Origin: Pantoea vagans
GTDB taxonomy: Bacteria > Pseudomonadota > Gammaproteobacteria > Enterobacterales > Enterobacteriaceae
NCBI RefSeq assembly: GCF_001506165.1
Contig: NZ_CP011427.1
Span: 62,001-126,000, forward strand
Length of the DNA stretch: 64,000 nucleotides
Direction of reading: 5' to 3'
Shown: one piece after another, positions 45,635-55,437 of the stretch
How the letters are laid out: each line of letters opens with the position of its first letter
Position numbering within the stretch: the first letter of the stretch is position 1
The notes under the pieces: generated by a model
The model's database searches: none
What the model was told of the DNA's origin: nothing
The model's input: the letters and a program-made list of their open reading frames with translations, nothing else
Program-made: the position numbers and the translations under genes

Positions 45635-46648
45635 ATGACGCTCAAACTCGGTGTAATTGGTACCGGTGCAATTGGCCAGGAACACATTCGTCGCTGCAAT
45701 AACGTATTGCAGGGCGCGAAAGTGGTGGCGGTTTCAGATATCAACGTGGAAGGGGCGCGTGCTGCGCTGCAACGTCTGAATATCGACGCTGAGGTGTATC
45801 AGGATGGCCACCAAGTCATCAACTCACCTGACGTTGATGCGGTGTTGGTCACCTCATGGGATCCAACACATGAAGAGTTTACGCTGGCAGCGATCGCGGC
45901 AGGCAAACCGGTATTCTGTGAGAAACCGCTGGCGCTGAGCGCTGAAGGTTGCCGTCGCATCGTTGACGCTGAGATCAAACACGGTAAGCGTCTGGTGCAG
46001 GTGGGCTTTATGCGTCCTTACGACGCGGGCTACCGTGCATTGAAGAAAGTGATCACCGACGGTGAAATCGGCGAGCCGCTGATGCTGCACTGTGCGCACC
46101 GTAACCAGAGCGTCGGTGAGAATTACACCACGGACATGGCTATCACCAATACCCTGATCCACGAGCTGGATGTATTACGCTGGTTAACAGAAGACGACTA
46201 CAAAACCGTTCAGGTGGTCTTCCCACGTACCACGTCGAAATCACACGCCAAACTGAAAGATCCACAAATTGTCCTGTTTGAAACGCAGAAAGGCATCCGT
46301 ATTGATGTCGAGATCTTCGTGAACTGCGCTTACGGCTACGACATTCAGTGTGAAGTGGTGGGCGAAGAGGGCATTGCCAAACTGCCTGAGCCTTCTGCCA
46401 TCCAAACGCGCAAAAACGCGCGTCTCGGTAATGCCCTGCTGACCGACTGGAAAGATCGTTTTATCGAAGCTTACGACGTTGAGCTGCAGGCATTCATCAA
46501 TGATGTGAAAGCGGGTCAACTTTCCGGCCCTTCAGCCTGGGATGGTTTCGCCGCTTCTGTTGCGGCAGATGCCTGCCTGAAAGCACAGAACAGCGGTGCG
46601 ATTGAGGCCGTTGCCATGCCGCCACGCCCGGCATTTTACGCGAAGTGA
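45635..46648 (+). CDS. iolG: myo-Inositol 2-dehydrogenase
   Basis: 337-residue Gfo/Idh/MocA-family oxidoreductase catalysing the first step, myo-inositol to 2-keto-myo-inositol. NAD motif [16 protein letters not shown] at the N-terminus; catalytic EKPLALS with the conserved Lys near residue 97; [15 protein letters not shown] and the [18 protein letters not shown] segment with the active-site His. It precedes iolE by 38 bases. Confidence 0.95.
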   Translation: MTLKLGVIGTGAIGQEHIRRCNNVLQGAKVVAVSDINVEGARAALQRLNIDAEVYQDGHQVINSPDVDAVLVTSWDPTHEEFTLAAIAAGKPVFCEKPLALSAEGCRRIVDAEIKHGKRLVQVGFMRPYDAGYRALKKVITDGEIGEPLMLHCAHRNQSVGENYTTDMAITNTLIHELDVLRWLTEDDYKTVQVVFPRTTSKSHAKLKDPQIVLFETQKGIRIDVEIFVNCAYGYDIQCEVVGEEGIAKLPEPSAIQTRKNARLGNALLTDWKDRFIEAYDVELQAFINDVKAGQLSGPSAWDGFAASVAADACLKAQNSGAIEAVAMPPRPAFYAK

Positions 46649-46686
46649 TTGAGCTTACTCTTCTCTCAAAGAATCAGGGATTTGCA

Positions 46687-47583
46687 ATGAACAAAGACAA
46701 CGTAAAACTGGCGATTGCGCCAATCGGCTGGACCAACGATGACATGCCAGAGCTGGGCAGCGAAAACACCTTCCAGCAGACAGTGAGCGAAATGGCATTG
46801 GCGGGTTTCACCGGCAGTGAAGTGGGCAGTAAATACCCAAAAGATCCGGCGGTGTTGAAACCGATGCTGGATATTCGCGGCATCCAAATCTGCAACGCGT
46901 GGTTCAGCACCTTCTTCGCAAACGGTGACAAGGCGAAAACCATCGACGAGTTCACTAATCACATGAACTTCCTGCATGCGATGGGCGCGCGCGTAATTGG
47001 CTGCTCAGAGCAGAGCAAAAGCATTCAGGGCACCACGCTGGCGGTGCTGGAACAGAAGCCGATCTTTACTGATGAAGAGTGGCGTCTGACGGCAGAAGGT
47101 TATAACGAACTGGCTGAGATCGCGGCGAAGAAAGGTATGCGTTTGACGCTGCATCACCATATGGGCACTGGCATTCAGACACCTGCTGAAATCGATCGCT
47201 TTATGGAATCGACCAATGACAACGTGGGCCTGCTGTATGACACCGGCCACATCTACTATTCCGAAGGCTCACAGCAGGTGATGCTGGATGTGCTGACCAA
47301 ATATCTGCCACGTATTTTCCATGTGCATCTGAAAGACGTGCGTGACAGCGTGGTGGCCGAAGTGCGTGCCAAGTCGCTTTCATTCCTCGACGGCGTAAAG
47401 AAAGGCACCTTCACTGTGCCTGGCGATGGTGTGATTGATTTTAAACCGGTGTTCAAAATCCTCGACGATTACGGCTACAAAGGCTGGATGGTGGTTGAAG
47501 CAGAACAGGATCCGGCGCTGGCTAATCCGTTCGAATATGCGGTGAAAGCACGTAAATATATTCGTGAGAATACCGGGCTGTAA
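46687..47583 (+). CDS. iolE: myo-Inosose-2 dehydratase
   Basis: 298-residue TIM-barrel dehydratase that converts 2-keto-myo-inositol to 3D-trihydroxycyclohexane-dione. The N-terminus [20 protein letters not shown] is characteristic. [29 protein letters not shown] and HLKDVRD carry the metal ligands. ATG 46687 follows AGGGA six bases upstream; the frame opens at 46645 without a ribosome site. It ends the iol cluster and is followed by a strong terminator. Confidence 0.95.
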   Translation: MNKDNVKLAIAPIGWTNDDMPELGSENTFQQTVSEMALAGFTGSEVGSKYPKDPAVLKPMLDIRGIQICNAWFSTFFANGDKAKTIDEFTNHMNFLHAMGARVIGCSEQSKSIQGTTLAVLEQKPIFTDEEWRLTAEGYNELAEIAAKKGMRLTLHHHMGTGIQTPAEIDRFMESTNDNVGLLYDTGHIYYSEGSQQVMLDVLTKYLPRIFHVHLKDVRDSVVAEVRAKSLSFLDGVKKGTFTVPGDGVIDFKPVFKILDDYGYKGWMVVEAEQDPALANPFEYAVKARKYIRENTGL

Positions 47584-47590
47584 TAAAAAA

Positions 47591-47615
47591 ATGCACCTGA
47601 AAAGGTGCATTTTTA
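47591..47615 (+). terminator. Rho-independent terminator of iolE
   Basis: ATGCACCT / AGGTGCAT stem with a GAAA-type loop, preceded by an A-run and followed by TTTTTA, starting eight bases after the stop. Confidence 0.92.
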
Positions 47616-47618
47616 TGC

Positions 47619-47668
47619 GGTGCGCATCAATGCGCACCCTATATGTAGGGTCGCCATTTATGGCGACC
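47619..47668. repeat. Composite palindromic repeat
   Basis: GGTGCGCATCAATGCGCACC, CTATATGTAG spacer, then GGTCGCCATTTATGGCGACC, followed by TTTTTATT. Compact two-arm form between iolE and glpD; the trailing T-run makes the second arm a possible plus-strand terminator. Confidence 0.85.
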
Positions 47669-47674
47669 TTTTTA

Positions 47675-49183
47675 TTACGATGCCAGTGACAGCGCCGGTT
47701 TCTGACCGTTGGCCGCCAGCCATTCGCGAATGCGCGCCTGCTCTGCTTCCGTCAACCACATGCCCTGTTTGGTACGACGCCAGATGGCATCATCCAACTC
47801 GCGCACCCACTCGTGTTTCACCAGGTAACGCAGTTCGGCTTCGTAAAACTCATGGCCGAAGTTCTCACCCAGATCAGCCAGGCTGGTTGCGCCTTCCAGT
47901 AATACTTCAGTACGGCTGCCGTAAGTCCGGGCGAAGTGGCGCGCCATCCCTTCACTGATAAACGGATAACGACGACGCAGACCTGCGGCGTAATCTTCAC
48001 GTGAACCGGAGAAATCACCGCCCGGCAACACCGCCGTTTTGGTCCAGGCTGGACCCGCATTCGGGTAGTACTTGGCCAGTTTTTCCAGCGCGTGCTCGGC
48101 CAGCTTACGGTAGGTGGTCAGCTTGCCGCCAAACACGGACAGCAGCGGTGCCTGACCGTTGTCGTCATGCACATCCAGCGTGTAATCACGGGTGATCGCC
48201 TGCGGCGAATCCGATTCGTCATCGCACAGCGGACGCACGCCAGAGTAAGTCCAGACAATGTCCTCTTTGCTCAACTGCTGTTTGAAGTGTCCGTTGAACA
48301 CCTTCAGCAGATAGCTGATTTCGTTGTCATCAATCTTCACATCTTTCGGATCGCCTTTGTACTCCACGTCAGTGGTGCCGATGATGGAGAATTCATCCAT
48401 CCACGGAATCACAAACACGATACGGTTATCTTCGTTTTGCAGGATATAGGCCTGCTTTTCGCGGTGTACGCGCGGCACCACAATGTGGCTGCCTTTGATC
48501 AAGCGAATGCCATACGGCGATTTCAACTTCAGACCGTCGTCAAACAGCTGTTTTACCCATGGGCCGGCTGCGTTAACCAGGCCTTTGGCGCGCCAGGTAA
48601 AGGTTTTGCCAGTATCGATATCTTCGGCTTCCACCATCCACAAGCCGCCTTCGCGCCATGCGCGGTTGACGCGGGTACGGGTGCGGACTTCACCACCCTG
48701 CTTCACCACTTCTTGTGCATTGAGCACCACCATGCGCGCATCGTCCACCCAGCAGTCCGAATATTCGAATCCGCGCGTGATTTCAGGCTTAAGGGCCGAT
48801 TCCGCGCCAAAACGCAGACCTTTACTGCCGGGTAAAGTGGTACGTTTGCCAAGGCGATCGTACATAAACAGGCCCAGACGGATCATCCACGCCGGACGCA
48901 GGTGCGGACGGTGCGGCAAGCGGAAGCGCATAGGGAAGGCAATATGCGGTGCCATTTTCAGCAGCACTTCGCGTTCAGCCAACGCTTCGCCCACCAGGCG
49001 GAATTCGTAATGTTCCAGATAGCGCAAGCCACCGTGAATCAACTTTGAGCTATTGGAGGAGGTAGCACAGGCCAAATCCCGCGCCTCCAGCATCAGCACT
49101 GACAGTCCGCGTCCTGCAGCGTCCACTGCAATGCCGGCTCCGTTAATGCCGCCGCCGATCACGATCAGGTCTTTGGTTTCCAC
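47675..49183 (-). CDS. glpD: Aerobic glycerol-3-phosphate dehydrogenase
   Basis: 502-residue FAD-dependent, membrane-associated enzyme that oxidises sn-glycerol 3-phosphate to dihydroxyacetone phosphate and passes electrons to quinone. FAD motif [20 protein letters not shown] at residues 7-26, then [13 protein letters not shown] and [15 protein letters not shown]. Length matches E. coli GlpD (501). It is divergent from glpEGR and carries GlpR-type operators upstream. Confidence 0.97.
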   Translation of the reverse strand: METKDLIVIGGGINGAGIAVDAAGRGLSVLMLEARDLACATSSNSSKLIHGGLRYLEHYEFRLVGEALAEREVLLKMAPHIAFPMRFRLPHRPHLRPAWMIRLGLFMYDRLGKRTTLPGSKGLRFGAESALKPEITRGFEYSDCWVDDARMVVLNAQEVVKQGGEVRTRTRVNRAWREGGLWMVEAEDIDTGKTFTWRAKGLVNAAGPWVKQLFDDGLKLKSPYGIRLIKGSHIVVPRVHREKQAYILQNEDNRIVFVIPWMDEFSIIGTTDVEYKGDPKDVKIDDNEISYLLKVFNGHFKQQLSKEDIVWTYSGVRPLCDDESDSPQAITRDYTLDVHDDNGQAPLLSVFGGKLTTYRKLAEHALEKLAKYYPNAGPAWTKTAVLPGGDFSGSREDYAAGLRRRYPFISEGMARHFARTYGSRTEVLLEGATSLADLGENFGHEFYEAELRYLVKHEWVRELDDAIWRRTKQGMWLTEAEQARIREWLAANGQKPALSLAS

Positions 49184-49192
49184 GTTATCTCC

Positions 49193-49238
49193 TCCGATGT
49201 TCGGAATAGTTCTAAAATGTTCGTTTTCGAGCGTAATG
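49193..49238. promoter_or_regulatory. GlpR operators in the glpD promoter
   Basis: AATGTTCGTTTTCGAGCGTAAT (two halves: AATGTTCG at 49217 and CGAGCGTAAT ending at 49238) resembles the GlpR operator pattern with TTCG and CGA(A/G)C half-sites. A second partial copy, GATGTTCGGAATAGTTC, is at 49197-49213. The product of glpR, two genes away, is the expected repressor. Confidence 0.65.
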
Positions 49239-49411
49239 ATAATCGGAAACCAACATTGATGCCAGCGCTTAACTCAATAAAAACATTTTTGCGTGATATA
49301 GCTAACATTCCTGCAGGAAAAAAAATCCATAGCCTTAACTTTTGTCAGGTTATCGCGGCGGCTTCTCAGGTTAAACTAGGCGCTAATTGTGACGACCTAA
49401 TGAGAGACACC

Positions 49412-49738
49412 ATGGAAAACTTCGAATGTATTACGGTTCAGCAGGCTAACGAGCACCTGGCACAAGGCGCGCAGCTGGTGGACATCCGCGATCCGCAAAG
49501 TTTTGCAATGGGCCATGCTACGGGCTCGCTACATCTTTCTAACGACAACCTCGCTGACTTTATTGCACAGGCCAATCACGACTTGCCGGTACTGGTGATG
49601 TGCTATCACGGCAACAGCAGTAAAGGCGCAGCACAATTCCTGTCAGGACAAGGATTTAACGCGACCTACAGCATTGATGGCGGTTTTGACGCGTGGCGTG
49701 CTGCCTTTCCGGCGCAGGTTGCAACAGGCAGCGTCTGA
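49412..49738 (+). CDS. glpE: Thiosulfate sulfurtransferase GlpE
   Basis: 108-residue single-domain rhodanese, the length of E. coli GlpE. The active-site loop is [15 protein letters not shown] with the catalytic Cys near residue 65. [19 protein letters not shown] is the CDC25-like substrate region. ATG 49412 is chosen by homology; the frame is open from 49217 but overlaps the glpD operators. glpG follows after 32 bases. Confidence 0.95.
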   Translation: MENFECITVQQANEHLAQGAQLVDIRDPQSFAMGHATGSLHLSNDNLADFIAQANHDLPVLVMCYHGNSSKGAAQFLSGQGFNATYSIDGGFDAWRAAFPAQVATGSV

Positions 49739-49770
49739 GCCGATCTCTAAAAGGAAGGAGAGTACGCACG

Positions 49771-50595
49771 ATGCGCATTACCCAATTTAACCATCCTCGT
49801 ATGGCGCAGGCATTTGTCGATTACATGGCCACGCGTGGCGTCACGCTGCGCATTGAGCGCGAGAGTCACTATGTGATTATGCTGGATGATGAAACGCAGC
49901 TTTCGCTGGTCGAAAACGAACTTGCGCAGTTCGTTCGCGATCCCAACCATCCGCGTTATCAGGCCGCCAGTTGGCACACCGGCAGCACCGAATCGGGCTT
50001 ACGCTATGAGCGCAGCAACATCTGGGCGAACATTCGTGAACGCGCAGGCCCGCTCACTATGACCATCATGATCGCCTGTGTAGCGGTGTTTATCATGATG
50101 CAGATTGTGGGTGATGATGTGGCGCTCGACTGGCTGGCGTGGCCAGCCGACTCCTCACAGTATTTCCAGGTCTGGCGCTGGTTTAGCCATGCGTTGCTGC
50201 ATTTCTCACTGCTGCACATCTTGTTCAATCTGATGTGGTGGTGGTATCTCGGTGGTGCAGTTGAGAAGCGCATTGGCAGCGGAAAGCTGTTTGTGATTAT
50301 GCTCATTTCCGCGCTTTTAAGCGGTTGGATGCAGGCCAAGTTTAGCGGCGTACTCTTCGGCGGATTGTCCGGTGTGGTCTACGCGCTGATGGGATATTGC
50401 TGGTTGCGAGGCGAGCGCGATCCCGAAAGTGGCATTTATCTGGAGCGTGGTTTGATGGGCTTCGCTATTGTATGGCTGATTATTGGCTGGTACGGCGCCT
50501 TTGGCCTGTCGATTGCCAATGCCGCCCACGTCACTGGTTTGCTGGTGGGCCTTGCTATGGCCTTTGTCGATACGCGCAATATCGCGCGTCGTTAG
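49771..50595 (+). CDS. glpG: Rhomboid intramembrane serine protease GlpG
   Basis: 274-residue membrane protease. An N-terminal cytoplasmic domain (about 1-80) precedes six hydrophobic segments. The catalytic dyad is Ser200 in [10 protein letters not shown] and His253 in [11 protein letters not shown], one residue off the E. coli numbering. [20 protein letters not shown] carries the conserved His/Asn of the oxyanion region. AAGGAAGGAG precedes ATG 49771. Second gene of glpEGR. Confidence 0.96.
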   Translation: MRITQFNHPRMAQAFVDYMATRGVTLRIERESHYVIMLDDETQLSLVENELAQFVRDPNHPRYQAASWHTGSTESGLRYERSNIWANIRERAGPLTMTIMIACVAVFIMMQIVGDDVALDWLAWPADSSQYFQVWRWFSHALLHFSLLHILFNLMWWWYLGGAVEKRIGSGKLFVIMLISALLSGWMQAKFSGVLFGGLSGVVYALMGYCWLRGERDPESGIYLERGLMGFAIVWLIIGWYGAFGLSIANAAHVTGLLVGLAMAFVDTRNIARR

Positions 50596-50635
50596 ACAAC
50601 AAAGAAGAAAACGGCGTTAAGCCGAGGAGAGGGAT

Positions 50636-51394
50636 GTGAAGCAGACGCAACGTCATGACGCCATTATCGATCTGGTCCGGCGTCAGGGATATGTCAGCAC
50701 GGAAGAGCTGGTGGATCACTTTGAGGTGAGCCCGCAAACTATCCGGCGCGATCTCAACGATCTGGCCGATCAGAATAAAATTCAGCGCCATCATGGCGGT
50801 GCGGCGCTACCTTCCAGCTCCGAAAATACGGCGTGGCAAGACCGCAAAATGATGTGGTCGGCAGAGAAAGCGCGTATCGCTGAGCGCGTGGCGAGCCAAA
50901 TCCCGGATGGCGCGACACTGTTTATCGATATCGGCACCACGCCGGAAGCGGTAGCGCATGCGTTGCTGAATCATAATAATCTGCGCATCGTCACCAACAA
51001 TCTGAATGTCGCGATTTTGTTGATGGCGAAGCCGGATTTCCGCGTGATCATTGCGGGTGGCGAAGTCCGTACCCGCGATGGTGGCATCATGGGGGAAGCC
51101 ACGCTCGATTTTATCTCCCAGTTCCGCCTGGATTACGGCATCCTGGGCATCAGCGGCATCGATATGGATGGTTCGCTGCTGGAGTTCGATTACCACGAAG
51201 TCCGCACCAAACGCGCCATCATCGAAAACTCGCGTTGCGTGATGCTGGTTGTCGACCACTCGAAGTTTGGTCGTAATGCGATGGTGAACCTCGGCAGCAT
51301 GAGCCTGATTGACTATATGTATACCGATAAAACCCCACCGGCCAGTGTCCTGAAGGTGATTGAGCAGCACGAAGTTCACCTCGAACTTTGTTGA
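50636..51394 (+). CDS. glpR: DeoR-family glycerol-3-phosphate regulon repressor
   Basis: 252-residue repressor released by glycerol 3-phosphate. DeoR helix-turn-helix at about 20-45 (YVSTEELVDHFEVSPQTIRR), then RHHGGAALPSSS, and the sensor domain with LFIDIGTTPEAVAHALL and EFDYHEVRTKRAIIENSR. Starts with GTG at 50636 after GAGGAGAGGGAT. It is intact and its stop is 28 bases before the left edge of the IS element. In K-12 glpR is often frameshifted; here the frame is complete. Confidence 0.96.
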   Translation: MKQTQRHDAIIDLVRRQGYVSTEELVDHFEVSPQTIRRDLNDLADQNKIQRHHGGAALPSSSENTAWQDRKMMWSAEKARIAERVASQIPDGATLFIDIGTTPEAVAHALLNHNNLRIVTNNLNVAILLMAKPDFRVIIAGGEVRTRDGGIMGEATLDFISQFRLDYGILGISGIDMDGSLLEFDYHEVRTKRAIIENSRCVMLVVDHSKFGRNAMVNLGSMSLIDYMYTDKTPPASVLKVIEQHEVHLELC

Positions 51395-51404
51395 TGAATT
51401 TGCA

Positions 51405-51422
51405 GGTGCGCATAAAGGTGCA
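51405..51422. repeat. Left remnant of a palindromic repeat interrupted by the IS
   Basis: GGTGCGCATAAAGGTGCA is one half of the GGTGCGC arm, cut where the IS terminal repeat begins. The right part of the locus is at 52706-52757. Confidence 0.65.
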
Positions 51423-52705
51423 AACCGGGCACATGGGTAACACTTTAGACCGGGCACATGGGTAACAGTTATAAATTGGCATAGCAGAGGAGACTCACTA
51501 TGCCCTGGACTGAGACTGTTACCATGCAACGCCTTCACTTCATCCTCGCCTGCCAGGCAGGCGATAAATCCATGACCGAGCTTTGCCACCTTCACGGCAT
51601 TAGTCGAAAAACCGGTTATAAATGGCTTAAGCGTTTTAATGCTGAAGAGCTCTCCTCTGTTGAAAATCGCTCCCGTGCCCGTCTCACGCAGCCAGAAAAA
51701 ATCCCTCCGGATATCGCCGAACAACTCGTCCTCTTTCGCCAGCAGCATCCCGACTGGGGGCCTAAAAAAATTCGCCACTGGTTCCTCAATAACAACGCTG
51801 ACTTCATTGTTCCCGCTGCCAGCACGATAGGGGACCTTTTGAAAGAAGAAGGGCTGGTGTCTCCACGGATAAGGCGCAAGCGTACGCCGGGAAATCTGAA
51901 CGAACTCACCGATGCGAACAGAAACAATCACGTCTGGAGCGCTGACTTTAAGGGCCGCTTTCGCCTGAAAGACGGCAGCTGGTGCCGCCCGTTCACCCTC
52001 ACCGACAACCACAGCCGCTACCTCCTGTGCTGTGAGCCCGGCACGTCAGAGACCACGACATTCGTGCGTGGCTGTATGGAAGCCGCCTTCCGCGAAGGTG
52101 GACTCCCCGACATTATCCGCACCGATAACGGCTCTCCCTTCGTCGCGCCGGGCATCCTGGCGCTGACACAGTGGAGCGTGTGGCTGATGAAGTTGGGTAT
52201 TAAAACAGAAAGAACCACGCCGGGATGTCCGGGGCAAAATGCCCGTCACGAGCGCATGCATCTCTCGATGAAAACCGCGATGAGCCACCATGATGTATTT
52301 GGCTCGCTGTCGGAACAACGGGTGTGGTGTAACGGATGGCGTAATGAGTTCAATCAGGAAAAGCCGCATGAGGCTCATGGACAGGTACCGCCTGCAAAAA
52401 TATGGGTGCCCTCACCGCGAAGTTGGGATGGAAAAGTGCCTGAGGTGAACTATCCGGAGGGGGCAAAGCTATATAAAGTCGGGGAAAAAGGTGACCTGAG
52501 CCTGAACGGGCGCACGTTCCTGAGTTCGGCATTACGGGGTGAGTACGTGAGGTTCCTGGAAGTGGATGACGGAGTTGACGTCATCCTCTTCGACAGGGTG
52601 ATACTGGCGTATTATGACCGGGCAGAAAGAAGTATTATTCGAATCGACTGAGCACAAAAGTGTTACCTATGTGCCCGGTCTGATCTGTTACCCATGTGCC
52701 CGGTT
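51423..52705 (+). mobile_element. IS481-family insertion sequence with doubled terminal repeats
   Basis: About 1283 bases. The left end has AACCGGGCACATGGGTAACA at 51423-51442 and ACCGGGCACATGGGTAACA again at 51449-51467. The right end has the inverted copies TGTTACCTATGTGCCCGGT (52661-52679) and TGTTACCCATGTGCCCGGTT (52686-52705). A single transposase gene fills the element. I see no clear target-site duplication. The true transposition ends could be the outer or the inner pair. It lies between glpR and malP in an interrupted palindromic repeat. Confidence 0.85.
51500..52651 (+). CDS. IS481-family transposase
   Basis: 383-residue DDE transposase. N-terminal helix-turn-helix region at about 25-60 (MTELCHLHGISRKTGYKWLK). 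Integrase core at about 135-300, with the first Asp in VWSADFKGRF, the second in IIRTDNGSPF and the Glu in ARHERMHLSMK. AGAGGAG eight bases upstream supports the ATG at 51500. Uninterrupted, so the element may be active. A C-terminal tail of about 80 residues (from VPSPRSWDG) follows the core. Confidence 0.92.
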   Translation: MPWTETVTMQRLHFILACQAGDKSMTELCHLHGISRKTGYKWLKRFNAEELSSVENRSRARLTQPEKIPPDIAEQLVLFRQQHPDWGPKKIRHWFLNNNADFIVPAASTIGDLLKEEGLVSPRIRRKRTPGNLNELTDANRNNHVWSADFKGRFRLKDGSWCRPFTLTDNHSRYLLCCEPGTSETTTFVRGCMEAAFREGGLPDIIRTDNGSPFVAPGILALTQWSVWLMKLGIKTERTTPGCPGQNARHERMHLSMKTAMSHHDVFGSLSEQRVWCNGWRNEFNQEKPHEAHGQVPPAKIWVPSPRSWDGKVPEVNYPEGAKLYKVGEKGDLSLNGRTFLSSALRGEYVRFLEVDDGVDVILFDRVILAYYDRAERSIIRID

Positions 52706-52757
52706 GTACCTAAATGCGCACCCTACGATCGCCGTAGGGTTGCCATTTATGGCGACC
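52706..52757. repeat. Composite palindromic repeat on the right side of the IS
   Basis: GTACCTAAATGCGCACC, CCTACGATCGCCGTAGGG spacer, then GTTGCCATTTATGGCGACC. The first arm is incomplete because the IS end replaces the rest. From here to the malP start (52941) are about 184 bases with a run of T and C but no gene and no MalT box that I could recognise. Confidence 0.75.
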
Positions 52758-52941
52758 GAAAAGTAGTACGCAATGCACTGCGCGATAAATTGCACCGCAA
52801 TAACATGAGTCTGCCTCAACATCGTTTTTTTTCACCGCACCCGCATTTCCCTGTCGCTTTTTTCTCCGCCTCCGGCTTAACTTATCCTTTCTGGTTATGC
52901 GCTCGCCCGTCTTTACCGTTAACGGACTCGAAGGGATTGAT

Positions 52942-55347
52942 ATGTCGCAGCAAAAATTTAATAAAACACGTTTCGACGCCGCACTTACCCGCCAATGGCA
53001 GCATCTTGGACTCACTTCCGCCCAACAAATGACACCGCACCAATGGTGGCAAGCGCTGAGCAGCGTGCTGGCAGAAATGCTCGCCACCCAACCGCCCGCC
53101 ACACCGCGCATGGGCCAGCGCCATGTTAATTATCTGTCGATGGAATTTCTGATTGGTCGTTTGACCGGCAATAACCTGCTCAATCTCGGCTGGTACAACG
53201 AGGTACAGGCCGCGCTGGCCGAGCATCAGGTAGAGCTGAGCGAATTGCTGGAAGAAGAGATTGATCCTGCGCTGGGCAACGGCGGATTAGGGCGCTTAGC
53301 CGCCTGCTATATGGATTCAATGGCGACCGTCGGGCAGGCGGGAATGGGACATGGGCTCAACTATCAATATGGCCTGTTCCGCCAGACCTTTGATGATGGG
53401 CAGCAAAAAGAGGCACCGGACGACTGGCAGCGTGATAGCTATCCCTGGTTTCGCCATAACGCCGCGCAGGATGTGCAGGTAGGCATTGGCGGTAAAGTGA
53501 AGAAAAATGAAGATGGCACGCTGCAATGGCGGCCGAAATTTCATTTAAAGGGAGAAGCCTGGGATTTGCCGGTGGTGGGTTATCGTAATGGCGTGACCTT
53601 ACCGCTACGGCTGTGGAAAGCCACCAGCGCACACCCGTTTGATCTCACCCTGTTCAACAATGGTAAATTCCTGCAGGCCGAGCAGCCAGGGATCGACGCC
53701 GATAAACTGACCAAGGTGCTCTATCCGAATGATAATCATGCGGAAGGCAAGCGACTGCGCCTGATGCAGCAGTATTTCCAGTGCGCCTGTGCGGTGGGAG
53801 ATATCCTGCGGCGTCATCATTTTGCCGGGCGTTCGATTCACAGCTTGCCTGAGTTCGAAGTGATTCAACTCAACGATACCCATCCCACCATTGCCATCCC
53901 GGAAATGCTGCGTGTGCTGCTGGATGAACATCAACTGAGTTGGGATGAAGCCTGGCATATCACCAGCCGGGTATTTGCATATACCAACCACACGTTAATG
54001 CCAGAAGCGCTGGAGCGATGGGATGAACAACTGGTTCGCGACCTGCTGCCGCGCCATATGCTGATTATCCGTGAAATTAATCAGCGCCTGAAAAAAGTGG
54101 TGAAGAAGCAGTGGCCGGGTGATCGCGAGATTTGGCATAAGCTGGCCGTGGTGGCCGAAGGGCAAGTGCGCATGGCAAACCTGTGCGTGGTGAGCTGCTT
54201 TGCGGTTAACGGTGTTGCCGCGCTGCACTCTGAACTGGTGGTGAAAGATCTGTTCCCGGAATATCACCAGCTCTGGCCAAACAAATTCCATAATGTCACC
54301 AATGGCATCACGCCGCGTCGTTGGCTCAAACAGTGTAATCCCCTGTTATCTAACCTGATTGATGAAACACTGCAGGTCGAGTGGGCTAACGATCTGGATG
54401 CGCTGGAGTGGCTGGCACCTTACGCACGTAAGAAGGCCTTTCGTCAGCAGTTCCGCACCATTAAGCAGCAAAACAAGCTGCGCCTGACGGTATATATCAA
54501 ACGCGTCACCGGCATTGATGTGAACCCCGATGCGCTGTTTGATGTGCAGATTAAGCGTCTACATGAGTACAAACGCCAGCACCTCAGCCTGCTGCATATG
54601 CTGCACTGTTATCGCCAGCTACGTGAAGATCCGAAAAATCCTGACGTCGTACCGCGGGTGTTCCTGTTTGGCGCAAAAGCCGCGCCGGGTTATTACCTCG
54701 CTAAAAATATTATCTATGCCATCAATAAAGTGGCAGAAGTGATCAACAACGATCCGAAGGTGAGCGATCGGCTCAAAGTGGTGTTTATTCCGGATTACCG
54801 CATCACGGCGGCGGAATTGATGATTCCCGCCGCCGATCTTTCTGAACAGATCTCCACCGCCGGTTATGAAGCTTCTGGTACCGGTAATATGAAGCTGGCG
54901 CTCAACGGGGCGCTCACCATTGGTACCCTGGACGGTGCCAACGTCGAAATTGCCGATGCGGTGGGCGAAAAGAACATCTTTATCTTCGGCAATACCGTCG
55001 ATGAGGTGAAGGCGCTCAAAGCCAACGGCTATAGCCCGAAAAAACTGCGCAAAAAGAACCCGTATCTTGATGGCTTGTTGAAGGACCTGGAGAAGGGCAA
55101 GTTTAGCGATGGCGATAAACAGGCGTTTAATTTGCTGCTCGATAGCCTGACCAAAAATGGCGATCCCTGGCTGGTGCTGGCGGATTTCGATGCATACATC
55201 GCCGCGCAGCAGCAAGTGGAAGCACTGTGGAAGAATCCAGAGGCTTGGACCAAGGCGGCCATCCTTAATACCGCGCGTACCGGGCGTTTTAGTTCGGATC
55301 GATCCATCCGCGATTATCAACAGCGTATCTGGCAGGCCGCACGCTGA
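52942..55347 (+). CDS. malP: Maltodextrin phosphorylase
   Basis: 801-residue pyridoxal-phosphate glycosyl phosphorylase releasing glucose 1-phosphate from maltodextrins. The PLP Lys is in [39 protein letters not shown] and [18 protein letters not shown] are family signatures. Sequence over the full length is nearer to E. coli MalP than GlgP, and the following malQ confirms it. ATG 52942 has AAGGG eight bases upstream. E. coli malT would be divergent from malP; here the IS and glpR lie there instead. Confidence 0.93.
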   Translation: MSQQKFNKTRFDAALTRQWQHLGLTSAQQMTPHQWWQALSSVLAEMLATQPPATPRMGQRHVNYLSMEFLIGRLTGNNLLNLGWYNEVQAALAEHQVELSELLEEEIDPALGNGGLGRLAACYMDSMATVGQAGMGHGLNYQYGLFRQTFDDGQQKEAPDDWQRDSYPWFRHNAAQDVQVGIGGKVKKNEDGTLQWRPKFHLKGEAWDLPVVGYRNGVTLPLRLWKATSAHPFDLTLFNNGKFLQAEQPGIDADKLTKVLYPNDNHAEGKRLRLMQQYFQCACAVGDILRRHHFAGRSIHSLPEFEVIQLNDTHPTIAIPEMLRVLLDEHQLSWDEAWHITSRVFAYTNHTLMPEALERWDEQLVRDLLPRHMLIIREINQRLKKVVKKQWPGDREIWHKLAVVAEGQVRMANLCVVSCFAVNGVAALHSELVVKDLFPEYHQLWPNKFHNVTNGITPRRWLKQCNPLLSNLIDETLQVEWANDLDALEWLAPYARKKAFRQQFRTIKQQNKLRLTVYIKRVTGIDVNPDALFDVQIKRLHEYKRQHLSLLHMLHCYRQLREDPKNPDVVPRVFLFGAKAAPGYYLAKNIIYAINKVAEVINNDPKVSDRLKVVFIPDYRITAAELMIPAADLSEQISTAGYEASGTGNMKLALNGALTIGTLDGANVEIADAVGEKNIFIFGNTVDEVKALKANGYSPKKLRKKNPYLDGLLKDLEKGKFSDGDKQAFNLLLDSLTKNGDPWLVLADFDAYIAAQQQVEALWKNPEAWTKAAILNTARTGRFSSDRSIRDYQQRIWQAAR

Positions 55348-55350
55348 TGT

Positions 55351-55419
55351 CAGGTCGCCCTTAATGGCGACCTGACAACGCGATTACACGATTTTGTAGG
55401 GTGCGCATTTATGCGCACC
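55351..55419. repeat. Composite palindromic repeat within malPQ
   Basis: CAGGTCGCCCTTAATGGCGACCTG, then TTTTGTAGGG and GGTGCGCATTTATGCGCACC. It lies between the malP stop and the malQ start, so it would be transcribed inside the operon and could set different amounts of the two messages. Confidence 0.85.
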
Positions 55420-55437
55420 GCGCCAGAGGAGAAAACC

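Noticed and set aside
50807-52012. 401-codon minus-strand frame across glpR and the IS transposase
   Set aside because: Runs through an IS boundary and is antisense to two good genes, so it cannot be an old conserved gene.
52694-53032. Short plus-strand frame starting MCPVVPKCAPY before malP
   Set aside because: The peptide is just the translation of the IS end and palindromic repeat; the same peptide string arises antisense at the 14839-14940 repeat.
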